Part shown: positions 36,922 to 49,444 of the stretch, one piece after another
How positions within the stretch are numbered: the first letter of the stretch is position 1
Layout of the letters: every line of letters starts with the position of its first letter
Assembly: GCA_007844125.1 (NCBI GenBank)
Contig: CM017564.1
Location: 21,694,034 to 21,758,033 of the forward strand
From: Sinonovacula constricta
Lineage: Eukaryota; Mollusca; Bivalvia; Cardiida; Solecurtidae
Length of the DNA: 64,000 bases
Direction of reading: 5' to 3'
Notes under the pieces: generated by a model
What the model was told of the DNA's origin: nothing
Databases searched by the model: none
Seen by the model: the letters and a program-made list of their open reading frames with translations, nothing else
Translations under genes and position numbers: made by a program

Positions 36922-39900
36922 TTATACACCTAAAATGTCGAATCTCATTGTCTGAGCGAGGTACCACTTGATCGGATGTATCCTGACACATCTGGCATAC
37001 ACTGGGCTGTCCAAGAAATTTTCGACAATAGTCTCACTGTTATCATTACCGGAAAATTCCTACAACATAAAATGGAACAAACACATATTAATATTAAATG
37101 AACGGTAAATCACTTTGTACTTCCTACTGACACGGAACTAATAAAAGGTTATTGAGTACAATCACTGGAATACAGTGATAAATCGTTAAGCACTTATATT
37201 TTGAACACGGTGGTTTTAAAGCGCACTTCTATCTCTACAGCTAAATAGCTAAAGGTAAAATATTTAAGTAAATAAAGTCTAATAAGTAAATGACTATTTT
37301 ATTACATGAACTACCAATAGTTAATAATAAATATTTTGTATTTCTTAAAATATAATTTAAACTTAAATGCAAAGAAATAGTTTACATTGTTTACTTCGTG
37401 AAAATATTTCGTTTGGGACGAGTATCCCACAATGCGTACAATTCTAAGGAAGTTTTGTAGATGCGCGCGCATAATATTAATAGACCGGTTAATATCAGCG
37501 AAAGCGGGTCAATATCTCTATTTATTGACTCGACTATTTTGGGGGTGTGACCAATCGTGTTGCGTCTATATATATTTCATGTAATAATAGATATTATTGT
37601 TATTGTTTTTAAGCAAACTGGAAGTATTTGTATCAATCTCTAAGTATCTTTATTTGTCTAACACTTCCTGACCTTCTCTATCTCGGTCTTTCATTCTTTC
37701 CCTGTCTCTGTCTGTCTGTCTGTGTGTCTATCTGTCTGTATTTGTGGTCGATACATAAAGTATAAACTGGTTAATATCGGTGAGTATATATACAAATAAT
37801 AAACTATATGTATTATATATATATATACAGTTCGTGGACGAATGCTATTACTTTTATACCCTATCCGAAAGGATGGATATTTTGACATCTTGATAAATGT
37901 TATATATTTTTAGTCGATATAGTAACGATATAGTATGGTTATAGCATCCTGTTCATGTGAAGATGGAATTGAAGAACCAAAGTTCAATGTCAATCAAAGG
38001 AAATACACGTAACATCCTTATAGGATGAATTAAATGACAACATAGATTACATGCACGGGGAGATTTTTTACGACCGCCACACTGCACAAGTAACATTGTT
38101 GTGATCATGAATAAGAATACATGACAAAGTCCTATGAGCATTGCAACATATACCAAACTCAGAAAAGGCATAGAAAAAAGGTATTTCACATGCAAGCCAA
38201 GCGAAAAGTAAGAACAAATTTGTGATGAGTAATTTAACGAAAAGAGCAAACCCGACAGATACCGCCTTAGAACGGTCAGTCGGCAATATGGACCGACTTG
38301 GGTGCTTAAACCGGTTTTACAGAGCTCTAACCTCCTGACGAGTTTCTCAAATGCAAGCAATGAAAAGAAAAACGATCTATTTGAATATAAAATGTCCAAG
38401 CGCTGATATTTTCTATAAGTTATGACGAAGTAGTGACGTCATTGAAAAATAATATCCACATAGTGTTAAGAAAAGAATATAGTATTATTTCGACTTGAAA
38501 AACTACACCAAAATGGTTGACTATAAATATAATTGACTTTCTGAATCATGAACAAACATAACCAGAGACGAATAAATGATTGTAGCATCCTGTTCATGTA
38601 AAGATGGAATTGAAGAACCAAAGTTCAATGTCCATCAAAGGAAATACACGTAACAATCCTTATAGGATGAATTAAATAACAACATAGATTACATGCACGG
38701 GGAGATTTTTTACGACCGCCACACTGCACAAGTAACATTGTTGTGATCATGAATAAGAATATATGACAAAGTCCTATGAGTATTGCAACATATACCAAAC
38801 TCCGAAAAGGCACAGAACAAAGGTATTTCACATGCAAGCAAAGCGAAAAGTAAGAACAAATTTGTGATTTGTCATTTAAGGAAAAGAGCAAACCCGACAG
38901 TTACCGCCTTGGAACGGTCAGTCGGCAATATGGACCGACTGGGGTGCTTAAACCGGTTTTACAGAGCTCTAACCTCGCACTTCCTATAATCACAATAACC
39001 GTCACCACGCAGGTATAAGCGGAAATCCTTCCTCATGTCCTTACTCACCTGACCTAGCGCCTTGCACTTTCGCGCTGTTTCCTCATCTCAAGAAAAAGCA
39101 AACACTTCAATGACTTCAATGAGTTGCAGACAACACTTCATGATTTGTTGTGCAGTTTAAGATCAGACTGGTTTCGTAGTGCTTTCCAGGCATGTGTTAT
39201 GCGGCATAGCCGTTGTGTAGAAGTCGGTGGTGAAGATCTTAAGAATGAATGACGTTGGCAGCAGTGCACCGCTGCAGGTATGGTTATATGCAGGTAATTT
39301 ATTTTCTGTATATTGTATCAGAGTGCAATTAGCTGTGTATATCAGAAAATGATGTGGAAAAAACATCAGTAAAACGCTCAAACAATTTGGATATCCAAAA
39401 GTTCGTGGACAAACGCAGTCAAAACAAAATTGTTTGAGCGCTTCACTGAAGTCATCATACAATGTCATACTTAGTCATATTCTAATGAAGTATTACATCG
39501 CATGACGTTCGTTCGTTACTGTCGTAATTTTGCCGTGATTACCATTTCGATGTTGTCCTTCGATTTCACCATCTCAAATGTAAGACAGTTGATGCTGTAC
39601 GATGTTTTGTATGATTCCACCCACTGATATAATCCATCGAAGTAACGACCCTGGGTCGCTATCCCAACAACATATCGATTGCGTCCAAGGTCGGCCTGAC
39701 AAAAACAGCGCATTTTTAAATATTAGTGTAAAATGGAAAATTCATGACAACATAAAAACAAACATGTATCATCCAGAAAATAAAATAAAAAAACATGCAT
39801 GATAATAAAAATATAATGAATTTCATACATCATTCATTTCATACATAAATATCAGTGGTTTATCATGATTTTTGCAAAATCGTCATAAACATTTACTGTA

Positions 39901-41086
39901 CCTGTATATACGGCATTGGGTCGATCAAGAGATCCGCACTCCAGCCACCGATTCCATAACCGTCATATATTGTATTAAGTCGTGACCTTTCTGATCCATG
40001 TGATACTGTGTGGTTGTAGGTAGACGATGCAAACAACTGATCGTCTGGGATACCGTTCGGTCCGGAAACCAAATAATCATAATTGGTTGGGAAATATCCT
40101 TCAGAAAAATAATGTAAATAGATTAAAAGTTTTTTTTATGACTTAAATGTTCGTGAATTCATTTTTTTAAATCAATTTAAAGACCTCATTTCTACTTTCC
40201 GATATTTGCGATTTCGCTTAAAAAATTTATGCTCATACAGCGTTTTCAAAAATGTGTCGAGTCATTATATGAAATTGCAGTTAATCAGTACCAATTAAAG
40301 GTAGTTTTAAAATGATAAAGAAAATACTTGCAATAATCGATATCACAAATAAAACTAAACAAGATGAGATAAGTACAATACTATAACTATAGAAATATAG
40401 CTGATCTTCATTTTAAAAATTTAATCATATGGGCAATTATTTCGTTTGCATATTGCACATATATAGAAAGCTTATTGCATTTATTGTCATATTAATTACA
40501 AATAAAATCCTGTATCCAATTATTCACTCATGATCTATGTTTTACTATAAGTTGTCTGACTTTAATGGGGTATTTTATTTACACTGTTTACCCATGTTAA
40601 AAACCACCAGAAAGTGCGAGTTTAAAGCTCGGTCGTTTAACCGTTACCCTTCATCTTTCTATGTATTTGGTCTAGGTGTTTTGCCACTACTACACGTTCT
40701 TTTGTATAAAGCATGAGTCCTTTATATATATTTTCTTTCTTCATTGACTTTATTTAAATGATTTGTTATGGCCATTACGTACTTATGTGAGAGACAGTAG
40801 TTGTGACGTTAACCATCACTGTCGGATCATCCGTTGCACAACCATAACAAGTTGATGTTGGTTCCACAAAACTGGCCACCTTGCATCCAGGCCCCAGACT
40901 AAAACAAAGCAGAACACATTGTAGAGCAGACCTCACTGAGTCTTCTACCACTCGCTCAGATGTCGGACAAATCTTATTTTCCAGTGCGAAACCTAATGCA
41001 AATCTATCTTGATACCAATTGAAGCTAAATGCTTCTGGCAACCACGTTGCCAATAGCAGAACATGAATCTGCAGTATTCCCGACAT
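36922..41086 (-). CDS. Secreted protein with Cys-rich PAN-like N-terminus and F5/8 type C (discoidin) domain
   Basis: Four exons with matching phases: 40783-41086, 39902-40098, 39543-39695 and 36922-37059. Together they give 263 residues and TAA. Residues 1-22 are a signal peptide (ILQIHVLLLATWL core). Residues 40-83 hold six Cys (40, 57, 61, 68, 80, 83) in a PAN/apple-like pattern. Residues about 112-263 are a discoidin domain, shown by GIPDDQLFASS, GGWSADL, PYIQADLGRNRYVVGIATQG, QWVESYK, FSGNDN, YARCVRIHP and MRFDILGV. Discoidin domains usually bind glycans or phospholipids, so an extracellular lectin-like or adhesion role is likely. The usual terminal Cys pair is absent (the end reads LGV, not LGC), and two internal Cys (204, 242) are present instead. 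AATAAA lies 16 nt past the stop. The 2.5-kb last intron holds the 640-bp repeats and a mariner relic. Confidence 0.85.
37935..38990 (+). repeat. Two head-to-tail units of the ~640-bp dispersed family
   Basis: The unit start tagcatcctgttcatgt occurs at 37944 and again near 38584, a period of about 640 bp. Unit 1 is complete and unit 2 ends after the ctaacctcgcacttcct part at about 38990. Both lie in the last intron of the discoidin gene. Each unit includes cgaccgccacactgcac and gtgacgtcattg. Confidence 0.9.
39005..39253 (+). pseudogene. Mariner-like transposase C-terminal relic
   Basis: Three-frame reading gives EILPH, then PYSPDLAPCTFALFPHLKKK, and after frameshifts DWFRSAFQACVMRHSRCVE and GGEDLKNE with a stop. 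This is the classic mariner C-terminal pattern around the third catalytic acid. The residue expected to be that Asp (PCD-F) reads Thr (PCTF). Frameshifts and stops make it dead. It is inserted in the last intron of the discoidin gene, opposite in strand. Confidence 0.8.
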
Positions 41087-41118
41087 GAATGATTATCCAG
41101 TAACATTTATTTCACAGT

Positions 41119-41131
41119 TATATATAATTCT
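41119..41131 (-). promoter_or_regulatory. Possible TATA box of the discoidin gene
   Basis: Minus-strand TTATATATAACTG lies about 35 nt before the ATG at 41086. If used, the 5' UTR would be only a few nucleotides, so the real start of transcription may be elsewhere. AT-rich DNA makes chance matches common. Confidence 0.25.
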
Positions 41132-41630
41132 TCCCTGGTATTGTTTGCTGTCGCCTCGATTGGCAGGCACTAGAACAAAGTAATGTTGGTATATTTCTTA
41201 TCACAACAATCAGTAAATCACACTGTTAGCCTTGCGTGTCAATACGAAAGATCACAGCCAGAAAATGAAATAAATGATGAATATCGATAAGTGATATTGG
41301 ATCAATGAACATAACTGAATCATGTGAACGATTGTTTTGGTCCAATTGTCACAGAAACTCAACTTGATCTTTTAACAGTGTTAGTATATAGACAATATAC
41401 TATAATAAATTGATTTTGCTTATTGATTAGGGTTGTGTTTTTAATAAGATACCTACTGCGATATGGGCCAGGCGGTTTGAGATAATATCGCCATCAGAAG
41501 GATTATCCTCATGACATATCATTATCATCATTTGCGAATATATTTTAATATTTTGCACTTATAAGCATACTTTTATCTTATTAGTATTTTTTGTGTTGAA
41601 AGAAAAACGACGTACAATAAGAATTACAAC

Positions 41631-41833
<203 letters not shown>

Positions 41834-41885
41834 AACATGTTTAAAACAAAACAAAACAAAATATAAACATGCCTATTACGTCTGT

Positions 41886-41972
41886 TTTTAACATGAGTGC
41901 TAAAACACCGTTCCTCTTTGTACTGAAAATGACATAACATGAAGGCTAAAACACCGTTCCTCTTTGTAGTGT
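41886..41972. repeat. Short tandem duplication, about 50 bp
   Basis: gctaaaacaccgttcctctt occurs at about 41900 and 41945, each preceded by acatga. Confidence 0.85.
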
Positions 41973-42188
41973 CAAAAGCAAAATGGTCATCATCCTCACA
42001 ACTATTTGAACATTTTAATTTCGTTCACAAACCTTATTTACACTATTATCTATAGCACAAAAAGTCACATGTGTCAACTTTCGACGTAGCTAACATCAAC
42101 ACGAAAGCTCTGAAATAGAGAAGTAAATACGGGAATATACGATTTTTGTATACAGACGTGTTCTCGGTTCTTTCTTGAATGCTACATA

Positions 42189-42793
42189 CAGTCAACTCTC
42201 GTTATCTCAAATTTCAAGGGAACGTAGAAAATAGTTTGAGATATCCGAAGTTTGAGTTATCCGAATTTAAGGATTGTTTGTGTAAATCTTTTTTTATTCA
42301 ATAAGTCAGTGCGTGTATTGTGAGTAGGTAGTGGAAGAATGATAAAATCACTAACGCGATCCCTCATTTTATTTACGAGTTAAGAACGCCGTGTTAACAA
42401 GTTCTCAAAAACTGTTACAACAACAAGTTCAAACTGAAACACTTTAATCAGCGTTAATCGATTAACCTCTTCTCTAAATTACGTGGCATCCTGATTGCCG
42501 ATAATTGGCGATAAACCTCGCGCCCAAACACGGTAGGTGTGAAAATCACTAATGTTGCCGTTTTGCATCCTATAGCAATTTGAAGTTTGAGATAGACCAA
42601 CTGATTTCAACAGTTTTATACGTATGGGGACAAAAAATTTAGTTTGATATATCCGATAATTTGACACATCCGAATTTGAGTTAAGCGGAGTCGAATTATA
42701 TAGAAACTAAAGGGAAAAAACGGGACCGTAGAAAACAATTTGACATAACTGGAAATTTGAGATAACCGATTTTGAGATAACGAGAGTTGACTG
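42189..42793. mobile_element. 605-bp MITE with pogo/Tigger-like terminal inverted repeats
   Basis: Left end cagtcaactctcgttatctc and right end gagataacgagagttgactg are exact inverted repeats of at least 23 bp. They are flanked by TA on both sides (42187-42188, 42794-42795), the target duplication of Tc1/mariner/pogo elements. Subterminal blocks (gtagaaaa, tttgagataaccg, tttgagttatccgaattt) recur in direct and inverted order. There is no transposase ORF, so it is non-autonomous. The CAGT...TCGTTATCTC end resembles Tigger/pogo ends, from memory. Confidence 0.9.
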
Positions 42794-43029
42794 TATTTAT
42801 AAGTAAATATGAATATTCTCTTGTGTTTTATTCATTACTTTGCGTAGGAAATAGACAGTTAATATGTTTTGATCGTTTCTTCATAAATGCCAAGTAAGAG
42901 AGAAACAAAATCGTTAACATAGGTGAAGACAAGCTTTAATAAAACACATGTTATGATAGTGACTAAACTTTTCATATTTCTAAGTTTTCGTAGTTTGTCC
43001 CAGTAGCCATAAATTATTGCAGATTAAGT

Positions 43030-43560
43030 CTGGGATATAGTTATGGTTCAATAGAACTACTGAAACTCAACATGTACAGTGTCTGGTTGTGTTCGCTGTA
43101 ACACACAGTCTGCGGTACCATATTCCACTATGTGGATGGCGTAGCTGTATGTGCTGCAGATATAGAACACTTCCGCCCTCTCCCATAACTACTATTGTCC
43201 CTTTTAGTTCCCGGTCCGTATAGACCCAAATAACGGTACTTTACGTGCTTTAACATGTGACGTGTATATTTGGCGGAGTCACTTACATAAATCAGTTTGT
43301 GTCCATGACCAAGCGCTTGGTACAAACAACATACACTCTAAAGGTGTTTTGTGTTATTTACTGGAGTACGTTTGCAGACATAATCTGAACATGTGATCTA
43401 GGAATATTGTAAGACACAACAAGTTCGTCCCGGTGCGATAAAGCCCCAAACTCCTGCCATCTTCCCCTATAGTATCACGTGGTTGACGGCTCAAGTTACT
43501 TTTGAAAAACTGAATCTCTTGAGAAACTGGAAATGCGGCTATACATGAAGCATGACCATC
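43030..43560 (-). pseudogene. TRIM-type beta-propeller relic (copy 3)
   Basis: Minus-strand frames give LGLYRTGTNLLCLTIF, HKLIYVSDSAKYT, then WNMVPQTVCYSEHNQTLYML and YPRLNLQ. They line up with VQFPQTVCHSRYQRTLYV of copy 1 and IQYPHAVCCSRFHRTLYV of copy 4. Several stops and shifts are present. B-box and coiled-coil parts are not seen; the sequence upstream (43570-43800) is replaced by a copy of the 640-bp family. Confidence 0.7.
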
Positions 43561-43619
43561 GGAATAAAAAAATTTGAAAACAAAGAGGACTAAACAATAC
43601 CAATGCTAATTATGTAAAC

Positions 43620-43800
43620 ACGAATATAGACGGCAAAGTCCTACGAACATTGCAACATATACAAAATTTTGAAAAAGGCTTAAGACAAAGGCATTCACAT
43701 ACAAGCCAAATGTAAGAATGAGAACAAATCTGTGATGAGTCATTTAACAAAAAGAGCAAACCCGACAGTTACCGCCTTGGAGCGGTCAGTCGGCAATATG
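43620..43800 (+). repeat. 640-bp family core, diverged copy
   Basis: Contains ggcaaagtcctacgaacatt, gagcaaacccgacagttacc and cggtcagtcggcaatatgga. It is followed directly by AAT and GAA tracts (43808-43900). Confidence 0.8.
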
Positions 43801-44676
43801 GAAAATATATAATAATAATAATAATTGTATGATGATAATAATAAGAAGGAGAAGAAGAAGAAAAAGATGAAGACAAAGAAGAAGAAGAAGAAGAAATATA
43901 TTTATAAGAATAATATATAAAATAATAAGTTTTTTTTCTCCATAAAATTAACACTTTATGTTACAAGTCATGAATCAATACGTGAATTGGTGAAGCCAGC
44001 AAACGTTTCCGTGTTTCAAACTGTCGGTCACATTTAAAAAAAATTAAAGTATGTCAACTTCAGGGTTGGCATTGACTTCGCTTGAATTTAACTCCACAAT
44101 GTTTATATCTCGTGATCTTTGACGTAGTACTGCTTTTTTGTAACAATGGCCGAGAAATGGTTTAAACCGTGTTGATATTCTCGGGGACAGTACAATAAGA
44201 AGATAGATAAGTGAACAAATGACAAATATTAAAGATTAGGACTCGGCTGTGGGAGAAAAATGATAGATAACTTTAGTCTCGACAAACATTATTTATAAAT
44301 ATTTTAAGGATTTACGATGTGATATAAGTTCTTTAATTAATGAAGCTGGGTTTTATTGTCTAAATATCAATTTGAATATCAATTTTGGTAATATTACTAA
44401 AGTAATTGGTGCTTTTGTCATATGAAATACTATAATTGTTTTTAAAATGTTTAGTAAGTTAATAGTATGCTTGACAAATACGTAAGTTAACCTTTAAACG
44501 GTATTAAATAAGTCCCATGATAGGAAGTTAGTCTCACGATCGGCAATGCCAAAATAAATATTTTTATTTGGAGAAGAACTATATAACTTTCAGCCTATAA
44601 AGGCATATAAAGCGTTCTTTGAGGAGATATGGATAATTTACCAAAATTAAAGCTTGAATGTTGACGATCATTGCAG

Positions 44677-44748
44677 CTGTTTCCAACCTTAGGTCATGCC
44701 GACCATGCGAACGACCTAGTGTATTTATTATCGACGACAACGTCAATG
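44677..44748 (+). CDS. Candidate short exon, unidentified
   Basis: 72 nt between gatcattgcag and ATG|GTATGT. Reads LFPTLGHADHANDLVYLLST, loosely like a carboxylesterase-type HADDLVYLF segment, but the match is too short to name. No partner exon was found. Confidence 0.2.
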
Positions 44749-45286
44749 GTATGTGCTAACTGTATGTATTGTACATTTCAGAAAGACTTTTACACACTGT
44801 CTTTGCTTATTTGGATTGGAGTGAAAATGGTGTCTTTCTCGGGGAAGAACGCGCACACTGTTTGACTGACGTGCTATATCATTGTGGAAACGTATAAAAT
44901 AATATTTTGTTCCTGTGAAGTTGGTTAAAGTTGTGTGAAGATTTGAGTTACCCACAACTTTGCCCTGTTTCAAGTCTCAATAGCAAAACAACAATTGGAA
45001 TTGAGGTGTGTCTTGTCGTCTCCCATCATATTCACGTGGCCGTCAAGTCATCCCTAAATCGCAAACAACGGAAACAAAGAAATCGGCCATCTTGTATTCT
45101 TTGTTATATTGAAAACGCATATTAAAAGCTTAAATAAAATGCCATTAAATGAAAATGTAACACAATAGCATGCCTGGAAGGTTTGTATTTGGAATTATCT
45201 TTTTCATTTTGATTTAAAGATGTCATTCATTTAGATGTGAGCTAGTTAACATGCGAATAAAATAATGTACATACAAGCTGTGAAAG

Positions 45287-45518
45287 TGGCGCCCGTGGCG
45301 TAGTGGTGGAGTCACCGACTAGGAACTCCTATGAATGCTGAGCCTCCCACGTCGTGGGTTCGAGTCCCGTTCTGGGCGAAGAACTTCATGTGGTAATGTC
45401 ATCTAGCTGACCTGCTCTGCGCCGCCGGTGGTTCTACTCAGACATCTATTTCGGGTCTTCCTCTATACAAAACTGGTCACTGCGATGGGTTTATAAAACA
45501 AAACTAAAAAAAGAACTA
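45287..45518 (+). mobile_element. tRNA-derived SINE (copy 2)
   Basis: The head at 45291-45377 has box A TGGCGTAGTGG and box B GGTTCGAGTCC, both fitting consensus, and GCCC/GGGC acceptor ends. The body holds GCGCCGCCGGTGGTTCTACT, TTCGGGTCTTCCTC and CACTGCGATGGG, and the tail is TAAAACAAAACTAAAAAAAG. TGAAAG flanks both ends (45281-45286, 45519-45524), a probable target duplication. It is homologous to the minus-strand copy at 14058-14309. Confidence 0.85.
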
Positions 45519-46599
45519 TGAAAGGAAAATAAGAGGGTTCAAGCCATTTTAGTATATGTAAGATTAAAACCGCTCAACATTCAGCAATATTTAACTCCTG
45601 GTTCAAACATTTTCGAATCATCATTAAAATTACTAAGTAAATCAATATTTCTTAAACATTTAATAAAATTCCTTTAAACCATTTTTTTGACGAAGGATTG
45701 CCTTGTAGTGGCGAATTTCTGTACTCGTGGTTTTAAAAGCATTATACAAATGATCATCTGGCAATTAAAATTTAATAATTGTACAATAAATAATACCCGC
45801 GGGTGTTTAAATTTTGTATAGGACGTTTTCTCGTGGGTATTAAGGGTCAGTGATTTATCGTCCAGCAACTTCAATAAAATAACTGTACAATAAATAATAC
45901 ATGCAGGTGTTTGAAGTTCGCATACGACATTTTCTAGTGGAGAATAAAGGTCATTGACTTGTTAACGGAATTGAAATGACGTTCATTTCCTTTAAAAACG
46001 ACTTTGATAAATTATTGAGCCGATTTTATGTACGATTTCGTTTAAGGTAAAAAATATTGATGATCGACCTTTTAGACACTATTAAATACTACTAAATACC
46101 TTCGAATTTAGATAACAGTAGCCGTTTTTTACTCCGAGAACATTCATAGTTGCAATGATAGAATTACTAACAGGCAAAAACCCTCTCTCCAAAACTATCT
46201 CGAATTTGATGAAAATATTTGTCGAAAAATAATTAATACAAACTTTCAGTTTAACTCAATTAGATTCTGACCCTTACATTTGGATTTTCAATCACGTTAT
46301 ATAAAATGTTGCTACATGATTTGCCTAGTTCACCGAGGCGCTAATGAGGCACTCATGATAAATTAGAAGTGTATTTACACAGAGCATGCTAGATATCATA
46401 TTCTGTGCATTGACCATCGTACATGTATTGGCTCAATTGTATCGTTGCTAATAAATTTTTCATGTATCTAAGGTATCTGTTAAACTAGTTACTTACAAAA
46501 CAAAAATATGCAGATGGTATATGTGAAGATAACAAACAGATAAAAGGCGACAATCCAAAGGAAGAACCCCTAAATTTATGAAGATTTTACTGCAATCAA

Positions 46600-48383
46600 T
46601 GCCATAATTTGCCGCTTGTTTATTTTATTATCATCCTCTTTACACGCCTAAAATGTCGAATCATATTGAATCTTAATCTAATTAGTACTTGATAGAGTGA
46701 CTTGCATTTTGTACCGCATGTTTTACCCTTGATCGATTTAATTAAATTGAATAGAAAATAATATTTTCGATATTTTCTATATTTATATTTTTTATTATTT
46801 TTATTTATTTTATTTATTTTCTATTTTTTATTTAGGTACGTTATTCAATACATGTCCCTATAAATCACCTGACCGTTTATAAGCCTAAAACTAATTACCA
46901 CTTTTATGACACCATGTTAACACAGACTTGACGTGTAGTTGCATGAATGTGGTAAGTTTTCTACAGTGCACGTGTCATATGAAAAACACAGTATACATTG
47001 GCTGGCAAAGTTCATTTCAGTAAAGTGTTATGGAACACAAATTAAAAATAGACAGAGACGGATGTGGTGAATAGGAATAGAAACTCGGAATATCATATAG
47101 AAGAGTGGTTGAAAGAATGTTAGTAAAAGATACATTTAAATCAGTTTATCTTAACATGATACGTTTACACACACATTCAATGTTTAATCAGGGTATCATA
47201 TCGGCTTCACTTACATATTATTAGCATACACATCCTAACGGAAAGAATTGTATGTCTTATATGGCAAGAAAGGTGTGAAAACATTGGAGCCAGCATGCTC
47301 TGGAAGTGGGCCGATAAGGGCCGACCGATTTGGACCAGACCGAGTTCGTACAGTGTAAGAAGGCCAACTGGAATTTTTACCATAACGAAGGACCGCATTT
47401 GTTTTTTTTTCTAACGTTACATGACGAAATGTAAACAGTACAGTATGTTGTGTCGAAGCGTACACCGTAGTGCAGTGTAACGTGTAGACTTTCTATTGTA
47501 CCGTACATCGTGTATGGTATTGAACTGTTACGTATATGGCATCGTGTAAAACACCTAAATGGAATCGTACATCGAACATAATCGTAACGTACGTAAATGG
47601 TATCATCGCGTGACAACCCTTACGGTTCTAGAACTGTTTACAGTTTTATTGCACGTTTTGATTTGAGCTTTCAATTAATATGTGTAGAGTAATTAAATCA
47701 AGTTGAAGATGTTCAGTACCAGTTAAGGATATTTTAAAACAAAAGTTTACTTACCGAAATGCCGATATCATATAGCAAACCTTAGCAAAATCAGGTGACA
47801 ATATATAATAATAGAAAATTTTAGTAAATATTATACATGGAATTTAACGAATATAAAAGAGAAAAATACCTTTTATAATTGATCTTTGTTTCAATGTTGC
47901 TTAGATTGTTTTATATCAAACTGATCTCTCATTTTGAAACGTTAATTGCTGAGGCAAGCACCAATGTCGGTCCATGTACAGTTCCAAGTCGATAACTGTT
48001 CTCTTTCTATATAGTATTGCATTGATGTTCTTTGCATATAAGGCATATGACCAGTTCATATTTATTATTTATCAATTTAATTTTCAATATAGCTATGCTA
48101 TGGTATTTACGTGCTTATGTCGCTGTCGGATTGTCCGTTGTACATCCATAGCAGGTTTATATTGACTCCACAAAAGTGGCCAACTTGCATCTGGGATCCA
48201 AATCAGAACATAGCAGAACACATCGCAGAGCAGATCGCACTGAATCTTCCACCAATCTCCTATATGCTGGACATATATTATTTTCCAGTAATAAAGTTGT
48301 TGCAAATACAGCTAGTTTACATTTTAAGCTAAATGTTTATGAAAAACACGTTGTTAATATCAGAAAAATGGAATTCCTGACAT
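46600..48383 (-). pseudogene. Discoidin-gene relic (paralogue of 36922-41086)
   Basis: The first-exon relic (48100-48383) reads MSGI at the start. In another frame it reads NICPAYRRLVEDSVRSALRC, then VLLC...CKLATFVES*, TCYGCTTDNPT. These align with the intact gene (ICPTSERVVEDSVRSALQC, TCYGCATDDPT). The last-exon end survives near 46640 as FDILGV and a stop, with two bases lost after the ATG of MRFD. The following 3' flank (ataatttgccgcttgtttat) also matches 36890-36906. The two middle exons were not found between. Stops and shifts show it is dead. Confidence 0.8.
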
Positions 48384-48389
48384 GAATGC

Positions 48390-48936
48390 ATTTCTCATAT
48401 CATCCATTTCACAACCTTACCAAATTGCCCCCCCCCCCCCCTGTTAATATCTACTGTCGCTTGACAGGTGGTTTGGCGAGATCTCGAACTATGCGCAGAT
48501 GAAAATGTCTGTATAACCAAATTTAAAAGCAACACTCTTTCTTTTTGTGACTAATCGACTGACCACTATCCATTTAATTCCGTTGCCTATGTCAGTAAAT
48601 GAATTAATGATGTATATTGATTGTTGTTAATTTCTATGTCAACAATTTACTGGCCCAAACAGTCATTTTGGTCCATAGATGAGTTAAATTGTATTATGTG
48701 TTTGCAATTGGTTTTAGGGCAGAAATTTATCTAATAAAGCATGATTTTTTTTAAATCTTTATTATCCTCGTCCTAGGTGGAGGCAGGTCGGGGGCCCATC
48801 CTGGTATCCACCTGACAATAATTAGTAATATATGTTTGTGTTAGAACATTTGTTAATGTTAGGTAAAATATGTATACAATTTTATTTTCGTTTTGACATA
48901 ATATCAAAAGACAGAGAAACATAATAACATATTTGT
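48390..48936. other. Stretch without a supported gene
   Basis: AT-rich upstream of the discoidin relic. Contains a C-run of 14 at about 48428-48441. Nothing coding seen. Confidence 0.5.
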
Positions 48937-49444
48937 CTACCTACCTACCTACCTACCTACCTACCTACCTACCTACCTACCTAGCTACCTACCTACCTAG
49001 CTACCTACCTAGCTACCTACCTACCTACCTACCTACCTACCTACCTACCTACCTACCTACCTACCTACCTACCTACCTACCTACCTACCTACCTACCTAC
49101 CTACCTACCTACCTACCTACCTACCTACCTACCTACCTACCTACCTACCTACCTACCTACCTACCTACCTACCTACCTACTTACCTACCTACTTACCTAC
49201 CTACCAACCTACCTACGTACGTACCTACTTACCTACCTACTTACCCACCTACTTACCTACCTACCTACCTACCTACTTACCTACCTACCTACCTTCCTAC
49301 CTACCTGCCTGCCTACCTACCTACCTACCTACCTACTTACCTACCTACCTACCTACCTACCTACCTACCTACCTACCTACCTACCTACCTACCTACCTAC
49401 CTACCTACCTACCTACCTACCTACCTACCTACCTACCTACCTAG
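48937..49444. repeat. (CTAC)n tetranucleotide array, about 508 bp
   Basis: About 127 CTAC units with scattered CTTAC, CTAGC and CCTGC variants. The 250-residue TYLP open frame is an artefact. Confidence 0.99.

Noticed and set aside
38783..38989. ORF with RANPTVTALERSVGNMDRLG, also near 6076 and 23716
   Set aside because: The same peptide appears wherever the 640-bp family core lies and is broken in most copies, so it is repeat-derived and shows no sign of coding constraint.
39163..39468. 101-residue minus-strand ORF
   Set aside because: It lies antisense to the mariner relic and its flank, with no protein features.
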